From the NCBI RefSeq assembly GCF_000346755.1, contig NZ_ANNV01000164.1, positions 124,001 through 188,000 of the forward strand: a stretch of DNA of 64,000 bases, read 5' to 3'. The notes beneath the pieces were generated by a model, which had not been told where the DNA came from, searched no databases, and saw only the letters and a program-made list of their open reading frames with translations. The position numbers were made by a program, and so were the translations under genes. The number at the start of each line of letters is the position of its first letter. Position 1 is the first letter of the stretch. Of the stretch, positions 33,975 to 41,761 are shown in pieces. The stretch comes from Pseudomonas sp. CBZ-4 (GTDB taxonomy: Bacteria; Pseudomonadota; Gammaproteobacteria; Pseudomonadales; Pseudomonadaceae).

Positions 33975-34949
33975 ATGAAAAAGACTGTCCTCGCCTTCAG
34001 CCGCATCACCCCGCCCATGATCGAACGCCTGCAACAGGACTTCGAGGTGATCGCGCCCAACCCCAAGCTGGGTGACATCAACGCGCAGTTCAATGAAGCC
34101 CTGCCCCACGCCCACGGTTTGATCGGCGTGGGTCGCAAGCTGGGCCGCGCGCAACTCGAAGGCGCGAGAGAGCTGGAAGTGGTGTCCAGTGTGTCGGTGG
34201 GCTACGACAACTACGACGTGCCCTACTTCACTGAGCGCGGGATCATGCTCACCAACACCCCTGATGTGCTCACCGAAAGCACCGCCGACCTGGCGTTCGC
34301 CCTGCTGATGAGCAGCGCCCGCCGCGTCGCCGAACTCGACGCCTGGACCAAGGCCGGCCAGTGGAAAGCCAGCGTCGGCGCGCCGTTGTTTGGCTGCGAC
34401 GTACACGGCAAGACCCTGGGCATCGTCGGCATGGGCAATATCGGCGCGGCCGTGGCCCGCCGTGGCCGCCTGGGGTTCAACATGCCGATCCTCTACAGCG
34501 GCAACAGCCGCAAGCCGGCGCTGGAACAGGAGCTGGGCGCACAGTTCCGCAGCCTCGACCAATTGCTCGCCGAAGCAGACTTTGTGTGCCTGGTGGTGCC
34601 ATTGAGCGACAAGACCCGCCACCTGATCAGCACCCGCGAGCTGGGGCTGATGAAACCTAGCGCGATCCTGATCAACATCTCCCGTGGCCCGGTGGTGGAT
34701 GAACCGGCGCTGATCGAAGCGCTGCAAAGCCAGAAGATTCGCGGGGCGGGGTTGGATGTGTATGAGCAGGAGCCGTTGGCGGAGTCGCCGTTGTTCCAGC
34801 TGAGCAATGCGGTGACCTTGCCGCATATCGGCTCGGCGACCCATGAAACCCGTGAAGCCATGGCCAATCGGGCCCTGGAAAACTTGCGCAGTGCCCTACT
34901 GGGCCAGCGTCCACAGGATCTGGTGAACCCACAAGTCTGGAAGGGCTGA
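33975..34949 (+). CDS. D-2-hydroxyacid dehydrogenase (glyoxylate/hydroxypyruvate or 2-ketogluconate reductase type)
   Basis: From MKKTVLAFSRITPPMIERL it has 324 residues. The NAD(P)-binding fold is GIVGMGNIGAAVARRG. The catalytic residues of the family appear in order: Arg in SVSVGYDNYD/ISRGPVVDE regions, Glu in DVYEQEP, and His in LPHIGSAT. The sequence fits the GhrB/TkrA branch. An in-frame ATG at 33960 gives five extra residues; the family usually starts as chosen. It stands alone between two REP pairs, so it is its own transcription unit. Confidence 0.88.
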   Translation: MKKTVLAFSRITPPMIERLQQDFEVIAPNPKLGDINAQFNEALPHAHGLIGVGRKLGRAQLEGARELEVVSSVSVGYDNYDVPYFTERGIMLTNTPDVLTESTADLAFALLMSSARRVAELDAWTKAGQWKASVGAPLFGCDVHGKTLGIVGMGNIGAAVARRGRLGFNMPILYSGNSRKPALEQELGAQFRSLDQLLAEADFVCLVVPLSDKTRHLISTRELGLMKPSAILINISRGPVVDEPALIEALQSQKIRGAGLDVYEQEPLAESPLFQLSNAVTLPHIGSATHETREAMANRALENLRSALLGQRPQDLVNPQVWKG

Positions 34950-34976
34950 CATCTCACCAAGGTGGGCTGGTGCTTC

Positions 34977-35063
34977 TGTGGGAGCTGGCTTGCCTGCGAT
35001 GCAGGCGACTCGGTCTTACAGTTGCACCGAGGTGATGCCATCGCAGGCAAGCCAGCTCCCACA
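34977..35063. repeat. REP pair 7
   Basis: Arms TGTGGGAGCTGGCTTGCC and GGCAAGCCAGCTCCCACA enclose about 50 bases. It follows the dehydrogenase gene by 27 bases. Confidence 0.92.
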
Positions 35064-35157
35064 TTAGACCGAGTCCGACACAAAACCCGGTTAAAGCCTG
35101 GCGTCCTCAAGTCGATAACCTTCCATAGATGTCATCCCTGATCCACAGAAGGTTTTT

Positions 35158-36060
35158 ATGTCCACCACCAAAGCCCGCGCAGATTCACTCTCGCTTCTGC
35201 TCTTTACCTTGCGCAGTGGCAAGCTGATGGCGATCAACCTGCTGAAAGTCAGCGAAATCATCCCCTGCCCGCCGCTGACCAAGCTGCCGGAGTCGCACCC
35301 CCACGTCAAAGGCATCGCCATTCTGCGCGGTGCTTCGCTGTCGGTGATCGACCTCAGCCGTGCCCTCGGCGAAATGCCCCTGCAGGACCCGAACGGTGGC
35401 TGCCTGATCGTCACCGATGTGAGCCGTTCCAAGCAGGGCCTGCATGTGCAGGCGGTGAGCAAGATCGTGCATTGCCTGACCACCGACATCCGCCCGCCGC
35501 CCTATGGCTCTGGCGGCAACCGCGCGTTTATCACCGGGGTGACCGAGGTGGAAGGCGCCCTGGTGCAGGTGCTGGATATCGAGAAAGTCATCCACGGCAT
35601 CGCCCCGGCGCCGATCGAAGCCGCGCCGACCGACCTGACCATGGAAGAAGCCGAAGTGCTGGGCAATGCGCGCATTCTGGTGGTGGACGACAGCCAGGTG
35701 GCGTTGCAGCAATCGGTGCATACCTTGCGCAACCTCGGCCTCACCTGCCACACCGCGCGCAGCGCCAAGGAAGCCATCGACGTGCTGCTGGAGCTGCAAG
35801 GCACGGCCGAGCAGATCAACGTGGTGGTGTCGGATATCGAGATGTCCGAGATGGACGGCTATGCCCTCACCCGCACCCTGCGCGAAACCCCGGACTTCAA
35901 GGACCTCTACGTGCTGCTGCACACCTCCCTGGACAGCGCGATGAACAGCGAAAAGGCCCGCCTGGCCGGTGCCGATTCGGTGCTGACGAAATTCTCGTCG
36001 CCCGAGTTGACCAAGTGCCTGGTGGTGGCCGCGCAAACGGTGGCGCAAAAAGGCCTGTGA
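35158..36060 (+). CDS. CheV-type chemotaxis coupling protein (CheW plus receiver)
   Basis: This 300-residue protein joins an N-terminal CheW domain (LFTLRSGKLMAINLLKVSE, VIDLSRALGEMPLQ) to a C-terminal receiver domain (ARILVVDDSQVALQQSVHTL). The phosphoacceptor Asp is in NVVVSDIEMSEMDGYAL. CheV proteins couple chemoreceptors to CheA and adjust by phosphorylation. The stop overlaps the GNAT gene start as GTGA. An Aer-like receptor gene lies 1.4 kb downstream on the other strand. Confidence 0.92.
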   Translation: MSTTKARADSLSLLLFTLRSGKLMAINLLKVSEIIPCPPLTKLPESHPHVKGIAILRGASLSVIDLSRALGEMPLQDPNGGCLIVTDVSRSKQGLHVQAVSKIVHCLTTDIRPPPYGSGGNRAFITGVTEVEGALVQVLDIEKVIHGIAPAPIEAAPTDLTMEEAEVLGNARILVVDDSQVALQQSVHTLRNLGLTCHTARSAKEAIDVLLELQGTAEQINVVVSDIEMSEMDGYALTRTLRETPDFKDLYVLLHTSLDSAMNSEKARLAGADSVLTKFSSPELTKCLVVAAQTVAQKGL

Positions 36061-36539
36061 GCGAATACTTCCAACTGCTGCGCCGCGATCTCACCGCCAG
36101 CCTGCCCGCGCCGCAATGGCCGGCGGGCACGCAGTTGGATCATTACCGCGACGAGCTGGCCCCGGCCATTCATGCCGTGTTGCGCATGACCCAGGACCAG
36201 GGCGGCGGCCGCGTGCCAAGCCTGGAGGAATGGCGCCAGCAGTTCGTCAGCGATGCCGAGTTCGACCCCACGCTGTGCCTGGTCGCCAGCAACGCCGAGG
36301 GTATTCTTGGCGTGGCGCAATGCTGGACCAGCGCCTTTATCAAGAACCTCTCCGTACACCCATGCGCCCAGGGCCAGGGGCTGGGCCGCGCGTTGTTGCT
36401 GCACAGCTTCCAGGTGTTCAAGCAGCGCGGCGAACCCTATGTGGACCTCAAGGTGCTGGAGAGCAACCTGCGGGCGCGCAAGCTCTACGAAAGTGCAGAC
36501 ATGAAGTTTGTATTACGTGATGCAGTCGCAGAAGACTGA
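36057..36539 (+). CDS. GNAT-family acetyltransferase
   Basis: A 160-residue GNAT beginning with GTG at 36057, which overlaps the CheV stop as GTGA; no other start fits downstream. The acetyl-CoA loop is LSVHPCAQGQGLGRALL, followed by YVDLKVLESNLRARKLYESA, the usual C-terminal strand and helix. The substrate is unknown. Coupling to a CheV gene is unusual and may mean it acts in the same cellular context, though the pairing may be just a compact arrangement. Confidence 0.85.
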   Translation: MSEYFQLLRRDLTASLPAPQWPAGTQLDHYRDELAPAIHAVLRMTQDQGGGRVPSLEEWRQQFVSDAEFDPTLCLVASNAEGILGVAQCWTSAFIKNLSVHPCAQGQGLGRALLLHSFQVFKQRGEPYVDLKVLESNLRARKLYESADMKFVLRDAVAED

Positions 36540-36647
36540 CAGGCACTGGCGCACAACTTGCTTCCAGAGTGGCAATACGGTGAACAGAGGTAAAAACCCG
36601 TCACCGTTCAAGCGAGCCCTCTGACCTAGCCTGGTGACAGATCCGCC

Positions 36648-37391
36648 ATGAACACCCACTTTTCCTGCGTCGGTTGCGGCAAGTGCTGCACCGACCACCA
36701 CGTCCCCCTGACCCTCGACGAAGCCCGCATGTGGGCGGCGGACGGCGGCAATGTCATCGTTCTGGTAGAAGGTTTCCTGGCCAACGGCCTGGGCCTGCCC
36801 GTGCAACAACGCGAGCATGCCGAGCGCCGTTCGGTGGTGGTGCCCAGCGGCAACACCGAGGCCTTTGTGGCAATCACCTTTGCCGCCTACAACGCCGGGC
36901 GCTGCCGGAATCTTGACGAAGACAACCTGTGTCGCATCTACGAGCGGCGGCCGTTGGTGTGCCGGATCTATCCGATGGAAATCAACCCGCACATTCCCTT
37001 GAACCCTGGCGCCAAGGACTGCCCGCCGGAGTCCTGGGAACAAGGCCCGGCGTTGATCGTCGGCGGCGAGCTGGCAGACCCGCAGCTGGCGGCGTTGATC
37101 AGCCGCTCACGCCAGGCCGACCGCGACGACGTGCAGACCAAGGAAACCGTGTGTGCCTTGCTGGGTATCCGGACCACGGCGCTCAAGGGCGACGGGTTTA
37201 CCGCGTACCTGCCGGACATGGGGGCATTTGCCCAGGCGATTGAATTGGCGGTCGAGCGGCCGTCGGTAGCCAATGAGTGGGTGTTTCATGTGTCTGGGGT
37301 GGATATTGCCGGACAGCTGTTGGACGCGGGGGCGCAGATTGCCACTGAGGTGCCGGCGAATTATGCGTTTATTTCGTTGAGGGCGGCGTAG
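36648..37391 (+). CDS. YkgJ-family cysteine cluster protein
   Basis: This 247-residue protein starts MNTHFSCVGCGKCCTDHHVP with the CxxCGKCC cluster. More Cys occur in AGRCRNLDEDNLCRIYERRP, LVCRIYPMEINPH and AKDCPPESWE. This is the zinc- or iron-chelating UPF0153/YkgJ pattern. No signal peptide; cytoplasmic. The biochemical role is unknown. It lies between two intergenic gaps and is followed at once by a REP pair. Confidence 0.85.
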   Translation: MNTHFSCVGCGKCCTDHHVPLTLDEARMWAADGGNVIVLVEGFLANGLGLPVQQREHAERRSVVVPSGNTEAFVAITFAAYNAGRCRNLDEDNLCRIYERRPLVCRIYPMEINPHIPLNPGAKDCPPESWEQGPALIVGGELADPQLAALISRSRQADRDDVQTKETVCALLGIRTTALKGDGFTAYLPDMGAFAQAIELAVERPSVANEWVFHVSGVDIAGQLLDAGAQIATEVPANYAFISLRAA

Positions 37392-37401
37392 GCAATACCG
37401 G

Positions 37402-37475
37402 CCTCATCGCGGGCAAGCCCGCTCCCACAGTTGGAATGCGATTCCCTGTGGGAGCGGGCTTGCCCGCGATGAGGC
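37402..37475. repeat. REP pair 8, outward-facing, GCGGGCAAGCCCGC variant
   Basis: CATCGCGGGCAAGCCCGCTC followed by its mirror GGGAGCGGGCTTGCCCGCGA. Each half is itself a palindrome. It separates the YkgJ-like gene from the convergent chemoreceptor gene. Confidence 0.9.
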
Positions 37476-37499
37476 CCGCCCATTCACTACACATCCCAG

Positions 37500-39074
37500 C
37501 TAGTGCCGCTTCCCCCAAAACTCCTGCGCCAACTGCCGCAAATCCTCCGCCAACGCCGCCACATCCCCGGAACTGAGCTGGCTCTGCTGCCCCGCACTGA
37601 CAGTGGCCTCCCCGGCATTGCGAATGCCGACGATGTTGCGATTGATGTCTTCACTTACCGCGCTTTGCTCCTCCACCGCCGCCGCGATCTGCTGGCTCAT
37701 GGCGGTGATCTGGCCAACACGCTGGCTGATCCCGTCCAGGGCCGCTGCCGCCCGCTGCGCCTGCTCGACACTGGCGTCGACATGCTCGCTGCTTTGCGCC
37801 ATGGCCTGCACCGCATCCCGTGCGCCACCTTGCAGGGTGCTGATCATGCGCTGGATTTCGTTGGTCGATTGCTGGGTGCGTTGCGCCAGGCCGCGCACTT
37901 CATCGGCGACCACGGCAAAACCACGGCCCTGCTCACCCGCCCGCGCCGCTTCGATGGCGGCGTTGAGGGCCAGCAGGTTGGTTTGTTCGGCAATGGTGCG
38001 GATCACCTCCAGCACACCGCTGATTTCCCCGCTGTGGCTTTCCAGTTGATGAATCACCTCGGTCGCCCGGGCCAGTTCCCGGGACAGGCGCAATACCGCG
38101 TCGCGACTTTCATCCACCCGCAGGTGGCCCTCACGGGTTTCATTACCTGCCTGGTCCGCCGCCTTTGAAGCCTCGACGGCATGGTTGGCCACCTCGGCCA
38201 CACTCGCCGCCATCTGGTGGATCGCCGCCGCGACCTGGTCGGTCTGGGTCTGCTGGCCCAGGCTGCTGGTGTGGCTGCTGCCCAAATGCTCGACCAGTTG
38301 CGCCGCATGCCCAGACAAACGTTGGGACGCGTCGCCGATCCGCCCGACCACTGCGCCCGCTTGGGCTTCGAGCATGTGCAGGGCGAACTCGATCTGTCCG
38401 CATTCATCCTCGCGCCCGGTGTAGATCGCCTGGCTCAAGGGGTTGTCGGCGATAGCGCGCGCGCGTTGATCCAATTGGGCCAAGGGCCGCAGGATGGCTT
38501 TGACCCCCACCGCGCCGACCGCGCAGCCGGCCACCAACGCCAGCAGTTGCCAGGCCAGCGAATAGGTCGCCAAGCCCAGCCCCAGGGCCCAGGTCACGCT
38601 GCTGGTGGTGGCCACCCAGGCCGTTAACTTTACCCCCAGGCCGAGCCTCGGCAAGCGCCGGCGCTTGCCCGCCCGCAGCCGCGCGTAGGCACGTTCTGCT
38701 GCTGCCACCCTGCGCGCATCGGGCTTGGTGCGCACCGATTGATACTCCACCGTCACGCCATCACGGGTCACCGGCGTGGCGTAGGCGCTGACCCAATAGT
38801 GGTCACCGTTCTTGCAGCGGTTTTTCACCATGCCCATCCACGAGCGCCCGCTTTTCAAGGTTTTCCACATGTGCGCAAACGCCGCGGCCGGCATGTCGGG
38901 ATGGCGCAGGAGGTTGTGCGACGCGCCGATCAGCTCCTCACGGTCGTAGCCGCTGACGTTGATAAAGTCCTCGTTGGCGTAGGTAATCGCGCTGGTCAGG
39001 TCGGTGGTCGAGAGGATATTGGCGTCAGGGGCAAAGTCCACACTTCGACCGGTGACCGGCAGATTGATTTTCAT
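37500..39074 (-). CDS. Aer-like chemoreceptor (PAS plus methyl-accepting signalling domain)
   Basis: A 524-residue receptor with an N-terminal cytoplasmic PAS domain (ITYANEDFINVSGYDREELI, LLRHPDMPAAAFAHMW, KNRCKNGDHYWVSAY), as in Aer. A membrane hairpin (about 150-195) and a HAMP-like linker follow. The signalling tip is EVIRTIAEQTNLLALNAAIE and EQGRGFAVVADEVRGLA. There is no periplasmic ligand domain. Aer proteins sense oxygen or redox through FAD in the PAS domain. The aerotaxis role is inferred by similarity. Confidence 0.88.
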   Translation of the reverse strand: MKINLPVTGRSVDFAPDANILSTTDLTSAITYANEDFINVSGYDREELIGASHNLLRHPDMPAAAFAHMWKTLKSGRSWMGMVKNRCKNGDHYWVSAYATPVTRDGVTVEYQSVRTKPDARRVAAAERAYARLRAGKRRRLPRLGLGVKLTAWVATTSSVTWALGLGLATYSLAWQLLALVAGCAVGAVGVKAILRPLAQLDQRARAIADNPLSQAIYTGREDECGQIEFALHMLEAQAGAVVGRIGDASQRLSGHAAQLVEHLGSSHTSSLGQQTQTDQVAAAIHQMAASVAEVANHAVEASKAADQAGNETREGHLRVDESRDAVLRLSRELARATEVIHQLESHSGEISGVLEVIRTIAEQTNLLALNAAIEAARAGEQGRGFAVVADEVRGLAQRTQQSTNEIQRMISTLQGGARDAVQAMAQSSEHVDASVEQAQRAAAALDGISQRVGQITAMSQQIAAAVEEQSAVSEDINRNIVGIRNAGEATVSAGQQSQLSSGDVAALAEDLRQLAQEFWGKRH

Positions 39075-39182
39075 GGATAAGCGCGCTCGTGATTATTGAA
39101 GGAGTCGGCAGGGCGACCGACTCTAAGCGCACGGAGGGGGCAAATACTGATCCAGCGCATGTTCTGCGCAATTAGTTCGCCA

Positions 39183-39974
39183 TCATTGTATGGCAGGAGG
39201 GCTGATATCCAGGCGATAGGGCTGGATGATCCGCTGGTACTCGCCGTTGTACATCAGTTGCTCGAGGGCGCGATTGAGGTCGGTACGCAACGTCATATCG
39301 GACTTGCGCACCGCTATCGCCACGCCGTTGCCCAACAGCTGCGCCGAGACTTCGGGGCCGAGAAAGTCGAAATCCTCGCCATCGGCGGTGTCGAGCAGGG
39401 CCTCGCGGATTTCCACGGTGCCTTGCAACGTTGCATCTATCTCGCCTGCCACCAGGCTACGCACCAGTTCGTCGTTGAGCCAGAAACTCTTGACGATCAC
39501 CCCCGCAGGCGCCCACTTCGACAGGGCAAAGGCCTCGCGATTACTCTTCAGCAACACCCCGACACGCTTGCCTTTGAGTGACTGCTTGGTCGGCAGCAAG
39601 CCGGATGCCTTGCGCGCCACCAGACGCGTGGTGAATGGATAGAGGTCTTCGGTAAAACTGACCCAGCGGCGCCGTCTGGACGTAGCGGCCATGCCCATTA
39701 TCGCGTCGAACTGCCGGGCTTCAAGTGCCGGAAAATTCTCCATCAGGACCTGATCGACCCAGATGCAACGCACATTGAGCTGCTGGCACAACGCGTTGCC
39801 CAAGTCGATGTTCAACCCCACCATCTGCCCTTGCGGGTCACGGCTTTGGAAAGGAGGGAACTGCGCGACGACGGCGAAGCGGATTTCGTGCCGTGCCGGT
39901 TCATATGCTGCAACACTGGCGGACACAACCCACAACAGCAAGCCGAGGGAAACGCGTAGGGAGATGGGTGCCAT
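39183..39974 (-). CDS. Periplasmic solute-binding protein, SBP_bac_3 type, orphan
   Basis: This 263-residue protein has a signal peptide (LRVSLGLLLWVVSASVAAYE). The binding fold shows VAQFPPFQSRDPQGQMVGLN, DLGNALCQQLNVRCIWVD, FDAIMGMAATSRRRRWVSFT and LKGKRVGVLLKSN, as in polar amino-acid binding proteins. No ABC permease or ATPase genes lie near, so it may serve a distant transporter or act in sensing. The Aer-like receptor gene upstream in the window is on the same strand but 108 bases away. Confidence 0.85.
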   Translation of the reverse strand: MAPISLRVSLGLLLWVVSASVAAYEPARHEIRFAVVAQFPPFQSRDPQGQMVGLNIDLGNALCQQLNVRCIWVDQVLMENFPALEARQFDAIMGMAATSRRRRWVSFTEDLYPFTTRLVARKASGLLPTKQSLKGKRVGVLLKSNREAFALSKWAPAGVIVKSFWLNDELVRSLVAGEIDATLQGTVEIREALLDTADGEDFDFLGPEVSAQLLGNGVAIAVRKSDMTLRTDLNRALEQLMYNGEYQRIIQPYRLDISPPAIQ

Positions 39975-40143
39975 GCGGAATATCCTTTTCCAGAAAGACC
40001 AGCGTCAACCGCCTCCAGCCCCCACTGGAACAGTGGGGCGAAGCAAGTGGCGTGAAAGCTTTCAAAAAAAGGACATGAACCCACAATCAGAAAAGTCAGC
40101 GCTCGCTGTAGGCATTAGCAACCACAGCACGTGATCTTTACTC

Positions 40144-40377
40144 TTAGCGTTTACCCATGGAGCGGCGAGTGCCAGGGGGTGCCATGCCTGGGGACTTGGT
40201 ATGGCCGTTCTTCGCACCGTTTTTGTACCAAGGCTGGGCAGCATTCTTGGCCCCTGCGAGTTCGCCCGGTTTAAACGGAAACTTGAATGCCGGAATCTCG
40301 GCTTTTTCAACGCCGTCGGCGCTGGTCGAATCGACGAGGTCAGCCGTCTCGGCGGGGGATTGTGTCGGGGAAGTCAT
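40144..40377 (-). CDS. Small basic Gly/Lys-rich protein of unknown function
   Basis: From MTSPTQSPAETADLVDSTSA it has 77 residues. GGAG 6 bases upstream supports this ATG over one 13 codons earlier. The first half is acidic and disordered. The second is strongly basic (FKFPFKPGELAGAKNAAQ, then PWYKNGAKNGHTKSPGMA, ending RRSMGKR). I recall similar hypothetical proteins in other Pseudomonas. The bipartite charge suggests nucleic-acid or nucleoid binding, but that is inference. Confidence 0.65.
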   Translation of the reverse strand: MTSPTQSPAETADLVDSTSADGVEKAEIPAFKFPFKPGELAGAKNAAQPWYKNGAKNGHTKSPGMAPPGTRRSMGKR

Positions 40378-40514
40378 GAGCGCTCCGAAGCATGCAGAAA
40401 ATGTTGCGGACCCCAATTGCGAGCCACAGTGGTAGGAAGTATACCTGCGCGCCTCTGATCTTTGACCAGCGTCGTACGAATGGTCAGGAGCTAACTGTCG
40501 TGGCTGTCAGATAG

Positions 40515-40550
40515 CGGTCACTTTACTGACCGGGTCTGCAGGCTATAAAT
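40515..40550 (+). promoter_or_regulatory. Palindrome and promoter-like element upstream of the RND operon
   Basis: CGGTCA (40515-40520) and TGACCG (40527-40532) form a perfect inverted repeat with a 6-base spacer. TATAAAT follows near 40544, a good -10 candidate. The downstream response regulator or another factor may bind here. Confidence 0.45.
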
Positions 40551-40591
40551 ACCCTCCCTTCTCTCCATCCCCGGTACTGGCGCCTTACAGC

Positions 40592-41761
40592 ATGAACATC
40601 ATCAGAAGAAAAACTGTCGTGATCGTGGGAGTCCTCGTGGTGCTGGTTGTCGCAGCCTGGGCACTGACCCGACCGGCCAAGACCAGGCTGGTGGCCTCCG
40701 TCGCCGTGCCGGTACGGGTGATGAAAGTCGTGGAACAGGATTTGCCACGCTACGTCACGGGCCTGGGTTCGGTGCTGTCGCTGCACAGTGTGGTGATCCG
40801 CCCGCAGATCGACGGCATCCTCACGCAATTGCTGGTCAAGGAAGGTCAATGGGTGAAGGTGGGCGACCTGCTGGCGACTATCGACGACCGCTCGATCCGC
40901 GCCAGCCTCGACCAGGCGCGCGCGCAACTGGGGCAAAGCCAGGCGCAGCTGCAAGTGGCGCTGGTCAATCTCAAGCGCTACAAGGATCTGAGCGTCGATG
41001 ACGGCGTGTCCAAGCAGACCTACGACCAGCAGCAAGCGCTGGTGAACCAATTGAAGGCGACGGTGCAAGGCAATCAGGCCGCAATCGATTCGGCTCAGGT
41101 ACAACTCTCCTACACCCAGATACGCTCACCTGTCACGGGTCGCGTCGGTATTCGCACCGTCGATGAAGGTAATTTCCTGCGGATGAGCGATGCCCAAGGG
41201 CTGTTCTCGGTCACCCAGATCGACCCGATTGCCATCGAGTTTTCCCTGCCGCAGCAGATGCTGCCGACACTGCAGGGCCTGATTGCCGCCAGCTACCCGG
41301 CCTTCGTCGGCGCCTACCTGGGCGCCAATACCGACGGTGAAAACAGCGAACTGCTCGGCCAGGGCCGACTGAGCCTGATCGACAACCAGATCAACAGTAC
41401 CACCGGCACCATTCGCGCCAAGGCCGAGTTCCGCAATAGCACGCAAACACTCTGGCCAGGCCAATTGGTGACCGTCAAGATCCAGACCGCCCTCGACCGC
41501 AATGCCCTCGCCGTGCCGCCAAGCGTGGTGCAACGCGGCCTGGACTCGCACTTCGTGTACCGCGTCAACGACGCCAAGGTAGAAATCGTGCCGGTGCAGG
41601 TGGTGTACCAAGACAGCGACCGCACGATCCTCAAGGGCATCCAGGTCGGTGATGTGCTGGTCAGCGATGGCCAGTCGCGGCTCAAGGCTGGCGTCCAGGT
41701 CGAGATCCTCAAGGAGCCATCCCACGTGATCCAGACCGCTGACGCCAAGGTGCTGCCATGA
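40592..41761 (+). CDS. RND efflux periplasmic adaptor (MdtA-like)
   Basis: This 389-residue membrane fusion protein has an N-terminal anchor (VVIVGVLVVLVVAAWALT) and lipoyl halves SLHSVVIRPQIDGILTQLL and SYTQIRSPVTGRVGIRTVDE. A helical hairpin lies between, and the beta-barrel and C-terminal part follow (QIDPIAIEFSLPQQMLP, LWPGQLVTVKIQTAL). The order and phrases match MdtA-type adaptors. Its stop overlaps the pump start as ATGA. No lipobox was seen. The adaptor links the RND pump to an outer-membrane factor, which is not encoded nearby. Confidence 0.92.
   Translation: MNIIRRKTVVIVGVLVVLVVAAWALTRPAKTRLVASVAVPVRVMKVVEQDLPRYVTGLGSVLSLHSVVIRPQIDGILTQLLVKEGQWVKVGDLLATIDDRSIRASLDQARAQLGQSQAQLQVALVNLKRYKDLSVDDGVSKQTYDQQQALVNQLKATVQGNQAAIDSAQVQLSYTQIRSPVTGRVGIRTVDEGNFLRMSDAQGLFSVTQIDPIAIEFSLPQQMLPTLQGLIAASYPAFVGAYLGANTDGENSELLGQGRLSLIDNQINSTTGTIRAKAEFRNSTQTLWPGQLVTVKIQTALDRNALAVPPSVVQRGLDSHFVYRVNDAKVEIVPVQVVYQDSDRTILKGIQVGDVLVSDGQSRLKAGVQVEILKEPSHVIQTADAKVLP

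Noticed and set aside
39812..40086. Small forward and reverse frames around the solute-binding protein start
   Set aside because: They overlap the signal peptide region or the 5' gap, have no ribosome site, and look random.
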